Assembly: GCF_964204645.1 (NCBI RefSeq)
Contig: NC_134027.1
Location: 27,144,485-27,208,484 of the forward strand
DNA: 64,000 nt
Source: Tubulanus polymorphus
Taxonomy: Eukaryota > Nemertea > Palaeonemertea > Tubulaniformes > Tubulanidae
Reading direction: 5' to 3'
The notes under the pieces are model-generated. The model searched no databases and was not told the origin of the DNA. It was given only the letters and a program-made list of their open reading frames with translations. Shown in pieces: positions 49,216 to 62,200 of the stretch (position 1 is the stretch's first letter; each line of letters opens with the position of its first letter). The position numbers were made by a program, and so were the translations under genes.

Positions 49216-50429
49216 GGCTCGAAATATATATATCATTTTACTATAGAACTTTTCATTTTTGGCTGAATTTATTGTCAACTTACGAACAATTATATAAATA
49301 CATTTGAGATATTTCTTGAGATATGAAAACAATATAAAGAATAAAAACATTACATTAAAATGCGCCAGTTTGCCATAGACATTTAACTAAAACTGATCCG
49401 AGGGGAAAAAAATAAAATCTGACCGATAAAACTTACAGCAAATTAATGAAAAATTGAGAATTATAAATAAAAGTATTTGTCACAAACGGCCGCGGCATAT
49501 ATCTGATTCTACGATAGTACAGTAAACCTTCCCGAACTCGACAAACTGTTAAAATTGGTGCCCAAGCACAGTCCGGTTTCAGGATCGTAAAAAATAGAAA
49601 ATCAGAAAATAATTTCAGAGTCCGAGTTAGTCAGAAGTCCAAGTCGGGAATTCTAAATACAGTCGTTTACTGCATTAAAAAACATTAATTTAACAACAAA
49701 TATGAACGAGAAATCAACAATAAAATGAAATATTGCGCGCCTGTGATATTCCGTAGGATTTTCCATCCATTTTCATGTCGTGAAGGATGTTGTGTAATAA
49801 GTTGTAAAATACAGTTAATCTTATCTAATCTATAGTTATCTTATTCGACGCTTCGATTATATCCTAATAAATATAAAATACTGATTTGTGAATGAGTAAA
49901 GTATTTCTAATTATTCGAATTCATTATTAATGGTTAATTAAACTTTCAATTCGCTTCATTCTAGTAACGAGATTCTAATGACGCTTTATCCGAAAACAAA
50001 TTAACCGTTAATAAACTAAATCATCAATTTTTATCCAGCGTGTCGCTGGAGACATGTCAAACAACCCCGAATCGGCCGTCGCTACTGAAAGTCACAAAAT
50101 CGAAACCGTTTCGAAGTCCACTCACCGTGTTTTTATTAAAGCATGATCCTCTCCTCGATATAACGATTCCTCATGCGCTGAATTTCTCACTAAATAATTT
50201 ATATCTAAACTCTGAAAGTGAGTTGTATTTATCAATAATCCGCGAGCTCATATATTTATATATATACAGACCACCAGATGATGATGATGATGATGATGGG
50301 TGATGTGAAACTCAGGGTCAATACTGAGTGTCATCTCTGTGAACCCGTACATTACTAGAAACCAGCGACAAAGTCTGCACCAGTAGTCACCATCACGCCC
50401 ACCGTTACCGTCGTATTTATATGGGTTTA

Positions 50430-50960
50430 TTAGGGCTTTTGTTTTAAATTTTATCAGCCAGGACCATCCTTTCCCCTGAATCTCTCTTTCTGAATCTATC
50501 TCGACTCTTCGTCGGTGAAATCAGCTCTCGAATCGAGATGAGATGTCACGAAGCCTTACCCCGGGACCCGATACATCATTCTTATCAGTTCCATGCACGC
50601 TTATCTTCGCCTGGCAGGATGAAGGGTTTACGGCGCAGATCCCGGAACCATTGGGAATAAACAGTTTGATAAATGAGTCAGGCATGCGAGAGAAAATCAC
50701 AGGAATATTAGAAAGATAAACGACGCAGATAAAACGAGTTCGGCATCAAGAAACGGTTTGATATGCAAATGACAGAAAGATCCGCCAAGTTGATGCGTAA
50801 ATTCAGCCGAGTAAGATAAGAAATATCGGCCTTATTCAAATGAGTATCGGGCGAAAGAGGACGTCAAGTTATTATGGCAGGCAAATGCAGATATAATGGC
50901 TTTATAGATACATCGATTTTCTGCGACTCGATTTCCGATAGTTTTTCATCTTGCAGAAAC
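50430..50960. promoter_or_regulatory. Repeat-poor block with clustered transcription-factor-like motifs
   Basis: No repeat family of this window occurs here and no ORF is present. Motifs include five GATA-type sites (CTTATC at 50581 and 50600; AGATAA at 50714, 50727 and 50814), TGAGTCA at 50674 (AP-1 type) and ATGCAAAT at 50763 (octamer). This is suggestive of an enhancer, but short motifs recur by chance and no conservation can be tested here. Confidence 0.3.
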
Positions 50961-53900
50961 TCGGACGACAATTCTTGATTCATGACTGGAATCTGTAATA
51001 GATGTATGGCGATGACTTTCATTTTTTTTGGTAGAACGATTTGAAAGAGGGGCCGAACTCCTCGCGTGGTTCTTCATAAAACAGTCAATTACTTGCTAAA
51101 GACACATTGCCCCCATCTCAGCGAATGTGACAGTTTGGATCGCACTCACGCTTCTTGACACTTCTCGCATCTCTGCTCCAGTCATATCCAGTATAAATAT
51201 CAAGAAGACGTTTTCATAGAATTATGATTAAAGCAATATTAAAACGTAACCATTTTTAGGTTAAACTCAGGCCCTGTTTCATGGAACAAGATTGTCGAGT
51301 TTAACCGATTGAAACATTACCGTTTTCAGGTAGAAATCTCTGATGAAATTGGACCCCGTGTCATTTGTTTGTTTCTATTTCAATATCTAATTGTTTGTAG
51401 AAAACTTAAAGAAAACTATTCTTAGTCTTTTTTGTTGTTGTTGTAATGTAATTTGTCTTCAGTTTGTGCATAATTCAGAGATTATTTCAGCGGTTAAATT
51501 GTCCGTGTGAGACTCAGTGACGCGGTGAGGTTCCATTTGACCTGACACAAGTCTCTCAGGCTGTAAGACGCTTTACTGGCCCGTCTAATTACCCCGGTAT
51601 AACCAACCCCGCTCCGCCGCGTCAAGATCAAGTCTACAATTTATTCAAGACGCTTATCTCGACGACGAAAATCACGGGGGAATCGGGGTTTGAAAACTTA
51701 GATTTTCAATTATGATAACCAAAGACGTATAAACGAACTGCATCGCTATGAGAGCCTGATCGCAAATTGAAATCTTAATACGGTGTCCGCAGACAAATAC
51801 GGCAAGATTTCCTTGTAATTATGCGATTCTTCGGTCGTTAAGGAGAATATTTCCAGAGCGCTAAGGGACTCGTGGTCCCGGGAGACTGTTTCATGTAATT
51901 GATGAGCAAACGTTTGGCGATAATAAACGCAACCATTCTACAGAATTCGTCTATACAAAGACAATAAGTTCGTTTATCTAATGTCGGATCTACTGTATAA
52001 GGCTTATATCGAGGTTTACGAGCGTCGTTTGATAAATCTTCCGTATAAACTCGCTATTAAAAGTCATAATATGTTCGTCTGTGATGGTTATTTCATGCAT
52101 GGACCCGATACGCATCGCGTGTGGGAAGTGTATAAGTATACGTGAGTCGGATCTCTATAGGTAGAGCTGCCATAAACCAAATCCATCAATAAGAAAGAAA
52201 GTAGAGTCCGAAAAGGTTCCCTGAGCTAATATCCGATTGAATGTTTCGACTGTCTCCTAATTGTCATATGCAGGAATACTCTAAGATGTGATTGAATTAT
52301 GTATTTCAGTCCAGAACAGATTGATTCCAGGACCCGGTTCCACTCTTGAGTAAAAATGAGTTCATTTTCAAAGTTTTAACTCTTCTAGGGTTAAAATTAA
52401 CTCAGAACTGTGGAACTGGACCCAAATGTCGAGTAATTAAATATTCGCTTAAGGATACATTTCGGACTTTATTTTTCTGTGTTTTTGTGGGATTTTATAT
52501 CATTGTAGCGATACGGATTCAGAGTTTTACATCAAACGTTATTGGTAAAGCTGTAACTAACCGGGTCCTTCTTCTGTCTCGCTTTCTTTAAGTATCAAAG
52601 TGCAAAACAAGCAAATAATAAAACAGAGTCTTTTATTGCTTTAATCTGCTTTCACCAATAAAAAAATCTCACACTAAGAAAGAAGCGCATAGTGTCCGAA
52701 ATGTTTCCACTTTCTTAGTTTAGGATTTATATCACGGTAACGACGTGCACCGGACTCGGAGTGTTTTCATCAATGGTTAATCTACTTAGCATTCTACAAG
52801 TAATAAAATCACAGTTTACTTTGTAAAATAAAGTGCTGTAAGACATTTTTGATGATGGTAATCTTCGAATGAATCGGTCACGTGGCTTTCATTACGATTA
52901 GCTTCATAAACTAAGCATTTAAAAAAAAGACTTCGTCATCGTCGCCGCGGCCTTCAAGACGTTTTTCTAGATGACACAAAAGCCTGAAAAAATAATTACA
53001 TGCTTGTGGCTGAGAATGTGGTGAGCCGACGAGCGCATCATTCAAAAAACATAAGTGTCACCGCTGAGAACGATATCGAGTTCTAGAGGTATATATATAC
53101 ACCCACACGTGCCAGCGGTAGCAACCGGTAGTTTCTGGTACAAAAAAGCGCTGGCGGTTAATTATTTCCGCGCGCCATATTGTTTGAAATTAACCGTTAT
53201 AAAGTTTTGGATTTATATCGCCTCGGATCTCTCGAAGAAGTAAGTATAGATTAATTGCTGGATGCTTTGTGTGTTGATGTTCCTCAGTGCAAACTCCACG
53301 GGTTACAAAAGGTCATATTCGCTTTTAATTACCGTCGTTAAAACGAGGCCGAAAACTCCTTAAATTCACGAAATCTGTCGAATAATGAATTAGATCCAGG
53401 CATACACCTCTAAACCATCCGTTCACGCTCGGAATAGTGTCTCGATATTTCAGAGAGGTTTATCAGAACCGATTCAGTTGGGGTTCGAACCTGTGACAGT
53501 CTTCATTCTGATTAGATCTGTACCGATTCAGAATTCATCTAGGCTTATGCGTATTTGGATTCGGAATCTTATCTTTATTTTTCAATGGGGCCCCTTGTCG
53601 TAACAATAATCATAACCCAACAATAACAAAGGAAAAAGTATTCGAAATGTCTCCTTGAGCTAAATGTTTATTCGCCATTTCGACTTCGTCATCTTCAGGA
53701 TGTTACAACAAAATTACGAGATACAATCCAAAACAAAGAGACTAGAGTTATCGGGGAATAAATAGGATTGGATATTCTCCACATTATCAACTCCTTTCGC
53801 AGTGGAATAGGTTTCTATGCAATGTCAAAGTAAACTAGGGAAAACGGTGAGATATAAACCGGAAATTTCGATTATATTTCAATTATAGAAACCAAACATC

Positions 53901-54324
53901 CATCACCGGGGTGCGTGTCTGTAGAGTGGCCATCTCACAAAGTGACCGCTGACCAGTCACGTGTCAACCAACGGGTCATCTCACATACTGACCATTGAGC
54001 GGATTATCTCGGCCCACTGGTCGGATTATATCGGGTATCGATATCAAAACGAGAATTAGAAATCTGAATTTATCATTCAATGAGAAATGAGTTTTTCTTT
54101 CACTAATTGTCGGATTCATTCAGGCGGACTGTTAGGACTTATCCGTTTGAGTGGTCATGAATGCGTCCGGTATACTCGGAACACGTGACCTATCGTCCAC
54201 TCGACTAGTTCCGGACAGCGGACCGTCCGAAGTGAGACGCGTCGTAAAATCTGACCAAAACGAATTGTCAACCGAAACGTTAAATAATGTTTCATCGACG
54301 AACAACTTTATTAAACCTCCGACA

Positions 54325-54376
54325 CGGCACAGCACGACACGGCACGGCGCGACACGGCACGGCGCGGCACGGCACG
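54325..54376. repeat. GGCACGGCGC-type microsatellite
   Basis: Imperfect 5- and 10-bp repeats of CGGCA and CGACA words form a GC-rich tract in AT-rich surroundings. Confidence 0.85.
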
Positions 54377-55559
54377 TATTCTATTAACATAATCCCTGAT
54401 TTTTATAGTCTGTTCGTAATAGTAAAGTTTTTATGTCAGCGATCAAACAATCAGTGACGGAACATTGAAAATGTAAACGCTACATTTATCACGTCATAGA
54501 AACATTAATTATAAATATAGCACTCATTCGCGGTCTTTATGACTTCTCGGTAGATTTGTTTGATAGTTTTTTGAAAAAAAGGAATATCTGGGACCAGGTT
54601 CCACAGTTGTGAGTTAAGATTTAACTCATCGTAAACTCATCGAAAATGAACTATTCGAAGTTAGCTGAATCAGAACAGTAGATCAAGGTCTGAATGAAGA
54701 TATGATAACGATTTATTTTCCAAAACGTTTTACAACTGAAAATTAAGTTATTTGTTAATGAGTTTATGCGATGAGCTTTGAAATATAAGATGTTTCTAAA
54801 GCATAAAACAAGAAAACTATTTTCTTGATTATCAGTTCATGTCGTATCAAGATCTACATCTATGCTAGAAACACTTTCTAAATTTGAAAGCGCTTCAAAT
54901 CATTTTATGGCAATTTTCGGAACTGGGAATTTTCAATTCTAGATCAGGATCTCGGAATAGGTCGGTGTGTTTGATCGAGAAAATCTACAATGATCGCAAA
55001 AAAAACAAAATCCAGCAAAATTGTTAAGAAGATTTAGAAGACGTTTTTATATCAAACACAAGGAAGAAAAAGAGACACTCGATATACAGAATTAAGAAGG
55101 AAATTGAGTTGTTTGAAATAACGTAGAGAAAACTGTAGAGTTTGAAGGGGCAAAATGAAAAGCAGCCGGATTCAATTGTTACACATACAATTAAATAGAC
55201 ACGTGTTCAGAACGCCTGGTTGTAATGATTAATTTATAATCAGGTATTAATAACTTCACCTTATCTGCTGACACGCGGCCATAAAGAATGGACGGTCAGA
55301 AATATTAATTCAAAACAGGTCCGAATAAACGTGGTTAAAGTCATCCAGAACAATGACATCTTCGCTTCATTATTCAAAAGAAAACATTGCGCTGAATTGT
55401 AACTACACAAGTCGTGATTTCTGGCTAGAACGGGTCCGCTATAAAGGCCATCAATTCTGCCCCTCCCACGACCGACAGACAAACGATCATCCACAGAAAC
55501 AAAAGCCGCTTGTTAAAACTGTCTGATGGATTCATCGGCTGAAAAACTGAAAGTATCGT

Positions 55560-55745
55560 TTAAGACGAATCGAACGACGGTTCGAAAGAATAGAACCAGT
55601 AGCCCGGACCTGATGAGTGGACGGGGTACCTGCCGCCTGACAGCCCGCTGCTGCTACCCGACCGACCGGCGACGCGAATAGCCTCAGTACCTGTCGTCGG
55701 TCGTCTGTTCCCGACTGGCCGCGTGACGTTTCAAACTAAATTCTC
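55560..55745. other. GC-rich unique patch
   Basis: About 185 bp of CpG-rich sequence (for example CCGACCGACCGGCGACGCG) stands out from the AT-rich flanks. There is no ORF or repeat. It might be a small CpG-rich regulatory element; nothing more can be said. Confidence 0.35.
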
Positions 55746-56399
55746 TTTAAAGCGTTGTTAATGTATCACCATGGCCGGAAATTTAACTCGAATGAAATTC
55801 TGGGTGGTTTATGACGACGGAAGGAATTGTGTCTTTAGAAACTGATTGAAAAAAAAAACGAGACGGACGGACGGATATTTATCAGCGATTTGCAGCTGAA
55901 TAATTCAATGAATGAAGCCATGTAAATGTAAATTAATTAGTCTTTTATAAAGTTAACTCTTTAGGCGCAGGGCACGATCTAAACGATGAAATTCAAAGCG
56001 TCGTTAGATTGTCGGTTTTGAATCCTATAGACAGCTGGGAAGGGGTTGGGGAGTAGTTTATCATATCTGTCAATGCGTTAACCACTAGATTTATTAATCT
56101 GAATGTGATTCTAAAACATACAGTGACTTGAATCTGAATTCTCTGGTTTAAACTCATCGCATATCAAGATTAATGACTGGAGTAAGTGACCATTTGTTCG
56201 GCGGTACTACTGACCATTGTACTGATACCGCTGACCACTAGTGACCAATACGATGTGGTCATTAGTGACCGGCAGATGGATGACACATGTAATAGTTATT
56301 TGATGAGTATTGAACGCGCCTATGAGCATGTTTTAATTTAGCTAATTACTCACAGGAAATCTGAATGACTGTAGAACTGCGCCCGGTTCTTACGCTTAC

Positions 56400-56690
56400 T
56401 TCAGTGAAATATTCCCAACCTTAATGAGTTCCCTGATTCTCAACTCGTGGTGAAATATTTACAGCAGTCCCAACATGCTACCGAGTTCCCTGATTCTCAA
56501 CTCTGTGAAATATTCACAGCAGTCTCAACGCTACCGAGTTCCCTGATTCTCAACTCAGTGAACTATTAACAGCAGTCTCAACGCTACCGAGTTCCCTGAT
56601 TCTAAACTCGGTGAAATATTTACAGCAGTCTCAACATGCTACCGAGTTCCCTGATTCTCAACTCTGTGAACTATTCCCAACTCGTCGGTG
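56400..56690. repeat. Tandem repeat of ~52-60 bp
   Basis: About five units share CTACCGAGTTCCCTGATTCT, CAACTC, GTGAAATATT and ACAGCAGTCTCAAC, with small length differences between units. Confidence 0.88.
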
Positions 56691-57639
56691 ATATTTTTGC
56701 ATCTCTACCGAGTGTAAGGTTGATGCCGGCTCCTTTAGATTTGTATTATGTTTAAATTCATGACGCACTATATTCACAAGTTAAATCTCCCACTGGTTTT
56801 TACTGTATTCTCACAGCGTTAAACCCCTTGAATCGACAGAGAGAGAGAGAGAGAAAATTCGCATCACTTTTTACTATAGAAAACAATAAAAATCAGAAGC
56901 TGAAACGATAGACAAGCTGTGATACAAAAACCACCAGTGCTTCACATTCATTCAAACAACACAAAGAATCATCCGTGAGATGCGTATCTTTTAAAATCTA
57001 ATTAAACAAAAATATCTTTGAAGATGTGTACGACTGAATAGTATTGACTACAAGCTGTTCTCATTTTAGAAAAAAAAACACCTTAATACAATGATATCGC
57101 GGTTATGGCACATGTGGTCCTAAAGAGACTGGATCTTCTCTCATATTTCTCATCGTCCATTATGTTTAGTGTATTTTATAACTATGGGAAAGCAGTGATA
57201 TTGCCTAAACCTTAAACCCTTGCAGCGATACAGGGCTCAGGAATAAGAAACTTATGTTGTTAATGATAAGATCGTTTTATTGACACTTCAAGTGACCACG
57301 AAAAAGACGAGTTCAAGTTCAATTATTCCATAGAAATGGTGCAACATAATAATATTGAAATTACAAGATTGAGAAAAATTTGATTTTTGAATAAATGTAT
57401 ATCAAGATGCTAGAAAAACGATTGTTGGGTTACAATTTACATTTCTGTGTCTCTGGGTTTGATACCCATGAAGACAACATCGTAAAATCTAGAACAATAG
57501 CCAGGAAGATAAGACATGTAATCAGTACTGACCATATGACCAACCAGTTCGCAGGACTTTATTGATATCAGGTCATATGTCCTGAGCATTGTCTTATGGG
57601 ACAGTTTTCATATATAGATTTATAAAAAGAAATGTTCTG

Positions 57640-58252
57640 ACCAGGATGCTGCGACCGGGACGCTGGCCGGGACGCTGACCAGGACGTTGTGACCAGCACG
57701 CTTACCAGGACGCTGTGACCAGGACACAGTGGCCTGGACTCTGTGACCAGGACGCTGACCACAGGACACAGTGGCCAGGACTCTGTGACCAGGAAGCTGT
57801 GACCAGCACGCTGACCTGGACTCTGTGACCAGGACGCTGTGACCAGGACGCTGTGACCTGGACGCTGACCTGGACACAGTGGCCTGGACGCTGTGACCTG
57901 GACTCTGTGACCAGGACGCTGACCTGGACACAGTGGCCTGGACGCTGTGACCTGGACTCTGTGATCAGGACGCTGACCTGGACACAGTGGCCTGGGCGCT
58001 GTGACCTGGACTCTGTGACCAGGACGCTGACCTGGACACTGACCTGGACGCTATTACCAGGACGCTGACCTGGACTCTGTGACCAGGACGCTGATCTGGA
58101 CGCTGTGACCAGGACGCTGACCTGGACTCTGTGACCAGGATGCTGTGACCTGGACACTGACCTGGACGCTGTGACGAGCACGCTGACCAGGATGCTGTGA
58201 CCTGGACACTGACCTGGACGCTGTGACCAGCACGCTGACCTGGATACTGACC
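57640..58252. repeat. Minisatellite of GACCTGGACGCTGT words
   Basis: About 600 bp is composed of short units of 12 and 14-18 bp, GACCTGGACGCT and GACCAGGACGCTGT, with variants ACTCTGT and ACACAGTGGC, giving local higher-order repeats of about 60 bp (57880-58030). Overlapping open frames on the minus strand are products of the repeat. Confidence 0.93.
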
Positions 58253-61200
58253 GCTTGTCAATCTACATGTGAATACAAAGTGCGCAACGTTCAGGAGCGA
58301 ATTGTAATTCGTTACATTCATTAACGTCTAAAGTCTCGAATATCTCAGGCGCGTCAACAGTTTCCTGATTTTACGCATTTTTCGCCGTAAATAATGAGAT
58401 TAGATAAAAAATGCAGCTTAGTTCGATGGAGGGTTTTGTTCGGTATTGTGGCTCAATTTCACATAACGTTTTGTTATATTGTACAGGGTCACGTGCTGAC
58501 CGCTATCTGGGGCCACGGACGGAATCGCTGATGACCAGCGCAAAGTCTCACAATAGCCTTAATGTTTTCGGTGATTTATCGGTCGCGTCAACATGGCAAC
58601 GTTGTTTACACCTGGCAACAAAGTGTAGATTATTCTGATGACAATTTTTACCATAACGATCATCATTAGTCGTGTTTGTTCCTGTATGAGCAATTTTTCA
58701 TAAATGCTTGTGAAAGTTAGACGATAAACTGTGAAATCATGATCCTTACATGTAAGATGAAGACTATCAGTAATTCTAAGGACCCAGTTGCGCGGGGTTT
58801 CGCTCCAGATTCACTCTAGAGTTCAAACAAGTTAATTTCCAGGTCCCTGAACCCAGTTCTGCTGTGTCTGAGTCGAGATTTGTCTCAGCGTTAACTCGCC
58901 GAAAATCAAATATTCTTTACTCAGAGTTAATCACATAAAAACGGGTCCGATATCCACTTCCACAGCTGTGAGTTATAGTTAACTTTATCAGTTAAACTTA
59001 AACTTTCAATGAATTAACTGTGAGTGAATTATTAACTCACTGGGGCTGGTGAGTGAAATGTTAATTGAGAACGGTGCGGAATTGGGTTCAGTTTATTTCT
59101 AGATCGGCCAAACAATTTTTCCACAACATTTAACACGAAAAGCTTAACGCGCACTTTTAGTTAATTGGATCAGCATTAAAAAAACGCCTGATCTTTCTTC
59201 GATGGTCAATGTTTACATTGGCCGAAATGCAAATTCTTCATCAAACAAGCGACGCTGATCGTCTGTTTCAGCGTCATCATCGTCCACTGCGTCTATTCTA
59301 AAGGATTTACTCCTGAAATCCTAAATTCACCGTTACCGATTCCTATCACTGTTATTTGGACACACACACGAGGCTCCCTCTCAAACTCTTCTTTACTCTC
59401 GTCGCTTCTACCATAAATGAATTATTTATGATTGAATGTTACCACGTGAGTTTCTTATCTTTGCAGTCGTTTGCATCTTGAACAAACGTAGCTTGAAAGA
59501 TGTGGAAATTTCAGATTTCTATCTCTTGGAGTCTCATGTGTGTTTAAAGTCGAAGATTCCATATACTCGACGTAAAGTAGGCTGAATTCGCTAAATGCGA
59601 TTTAAGGGTTTTTACTTCTCCGAGCAAATAGTAATGTAAGGTTTGATTGGAATCTATAATGAACTACTCATCAGTAAAGGTTGACCGCTCTTATGAGTTT
59701 CGCGTTTTGTTTTCTTATCTTCGTCTCGTCACAGGTCACTGAAAACAAGCTTGTCGTTGCCTGAGACTCTTTTCGGCTTCGTGACGCAAAATCTAAAGAA
59801 AATTGACTTTTCTTATTATTCATTTTCGTCCTCCTTGTCAGCTTGACTTAACAAATTGTTCCGAAAACCTTTTCTGATTTGCTCATTTTTTGATAAAGAT
59901 CGTTACATTCTGAATGTGGATAATAAAAATCGCGTATAGAAAGTGACGAACTAGCGATGCGTGAGTCTGTAGCGCGCGTCAACTCTCATTCTATCATCGA
60001 TGAAAGGTTTCCAGACGCGTGCAGCAAGAAACTAAGTGAAATCTTATAAAATGAAACGTCGGTTTACACGCGACTAATTAGAATAGAATCGTCCCTAGAA
60101 TTGTGTGAGAAAATAATACGGTCTAAAAATGAGATTGAACGCGGACGCTGGGTTTTGACTTCAATTCAATTACTACTTTATTGATCTTTGTCGAAACAAC
60201 TTCAGCAATGATTTACAGCAATAAAGTGTGGACAAATTACAAATTACAAAATACAGAATACAGAATTAATAAACACGAATTGGAGGAAATGAAATATTCG
60301 TGATCAAACAACATTAAATCTATAAGTTGCAGGGAATCTAGTCAATCAATCGATATTTTTAAGTCTAATCTCAAAACACGTTTGTTCATCAAAGCTTTCG
60401 ATTAGAATTGTTTACTTTTCTCTGTCCTCTTTCTATAAACGTTGTAAAGCAAATTAGCATATATTTTATATGGATTTAAGGCTGAATAAATTATCATTAT
60501 TATTATTATGATAACACGTGTTCACGACTCGAGTGATATAGGACGAGATTAGCGCATGTATAAATCTGTTGATTATGGAAGTGATTTCGGTGTCACCAAC
60601 ATTCATTTCAGGACGTGATATGTATGAATTTGTCTTCTCCCAAATCGGGTCGAGAAATTTGTACATTTAGATAATTCCAAATTTCCTGTGTATATACCGC
60701 CAGCTTCCTCTTAAAAGCTATTTCTACGATTGCGTAAAAAGTGACGATATCGAATATCGTAAACTTCTGTTGAGGTAGATTTAGATCTTTTTTGTGGGTA
60801 ATTTGTTTCATTGTCTGGTTAAAAACCTGTTCAATAGTCACACGAATTGTTAGTCCGGTATCCGTGTATTATTTCTCCTCTCTGCATTGAGAACCAACTC
60901 CTCTTTTCGAGCAACCGTTTCGATTGTCGGAAATTCCTCAATGAAATCATCCTAGTTTTTTGTTAGGCTCCGCGATATTTCATTTAATGCGAAAAAACGA
61001 CAGATGAATTTTTCAAACCGCAGTTAACAATAAACCATTGATAGCGCGACCAGGAATCACTCTTCATAATGGATTTAACTGATGGTGATGATATTTGAGA
61101 CTGAGATATCATTATCGCTGATCAGGTCTATCTATCTCAGGTAATATTAGGTTTGAAATGAACAGAACTATTTCAGTATCAGTAGCAGTATATCGAGGAA

Positions 61201-61617
61201 TAAGGATTAGTTAGCCTCGTTGATTTAGGTTGCACAATATGAAAATAAAAATGTCAGTATAGTAGAATAGACCTGGTACACTCAGATGCGGAGAACAGAT
61301 AATTAGTTGAAAACTTACAAAATTCAAAAGATTAAAAGCGAATTTTATTCATCAAAAATTAAAATCAAAAGGCACGAACTGTCGCTAGAGGCCATCGTCA
61401 GGTGTGCTTGATTATAATTCTTGATTTAAAAAGATTTCTTTGATGAATTTTTAATGTAGTGTGTTTTAAACTTATTGAAAATATCGGTGTAATTTTCAAG
61501 TGAACTGAACTGATAATACTAGAAATACTCTGAGTGAGTGAGTGACATGGTCTACATGCAACAAGATGCTGCGTTGTGTCGTAGGGAGACCACAGAGGTT
61601 TACTTATCTGTAGCCGT

Positions 61618-61731
61618 CCGTATTCATAAAACCTTACTAAGTCTAGTTTCTTGCTAAGTTCTTTACTACCTATCTATAGTTTAGCTACGTATTTAGCGAC
61701 CAACTCGGTTAGAAAACCTTTATGAATATGG
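61618..61731. repeat. Terminal-inverted-repeat MITE
   Basis: CCGTATTCATAAAACCTTA at the left and AAAACCTTTATGAATATGG at the right are inverted complements with few mismatches. The interior is AT-rich without coding potential. Confidence 0.75.
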
Positions 61732-62129
61732 CTGCTGGAGTCTAGAATATCTTTTCAATTCACTTAATAATGACATAGCGAAACATAGCATCTTTATACA
61801 TTTAGTGCTTCGCACAAGCAAAACTTACAATTTAATTTATCAAAATATTTCACAAATACATCTTGAATTCTTTCGTATTTCATTAAACCAACATCATTTC
61901 AAATGAAGCTGTATCCAACACATAGAAATTAGGTTGATTTAAAGAGATTTTCTATTTACTGCCGAACGTTGTAAGGATTTACAGTTAATCGGATTAGAAT
62001 CCGACACATCTCACTCACCGACTGTGTATTAATATATGACGTCACCAACGTTCAGTCGAGCTTGGGCAGTTTAACGGTGGAAAATGTCACCATGTATTCT
62101 ATTCATAAGTTTTAGCTAGCCAGAAGTCT

Positions 62130-62200
62130 AATCTGGCCTGGCCGAAGGGCAAGACGATCGCCTCTGATACAGCGGCTCCCGAGATCGAATCCTTGGAAAA
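62130..62200 (+). repeat. tRNA-like (Ser/Leu-type) degenerate sequence, probable SINE head
   Basis: TGGCCGAAGGGCAAGACG resembles the A box and D-arm of Ser or Leu tRNAs, and GAGATCGAATCC resembles the B box, with about 30 bp between. The acceptor stem does not pair, so it is probably a SINE remnant and not a working tRNA gene. Confidence 0.45.

Noticed and set aside
50040-50303. 87-residue frame ending in poly-aspartate
   Set aside because: The tail comes from a GAT microsatellite and the remainder resembles no protein.
53470-53505. GGTTCGAACC word resembling a tRNA B box
   Set aside because: The word is palindromic, no convincing A box lies at the right distance and no cloverleaf can be drawn.
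57568-58321. Overlapping Ser/Gln/Pro-rich frames on the minus strand, up to 159 residues
   Set aside because: They are products of the short-unit minisatellite; all frames look alike and no start or splice context is present.
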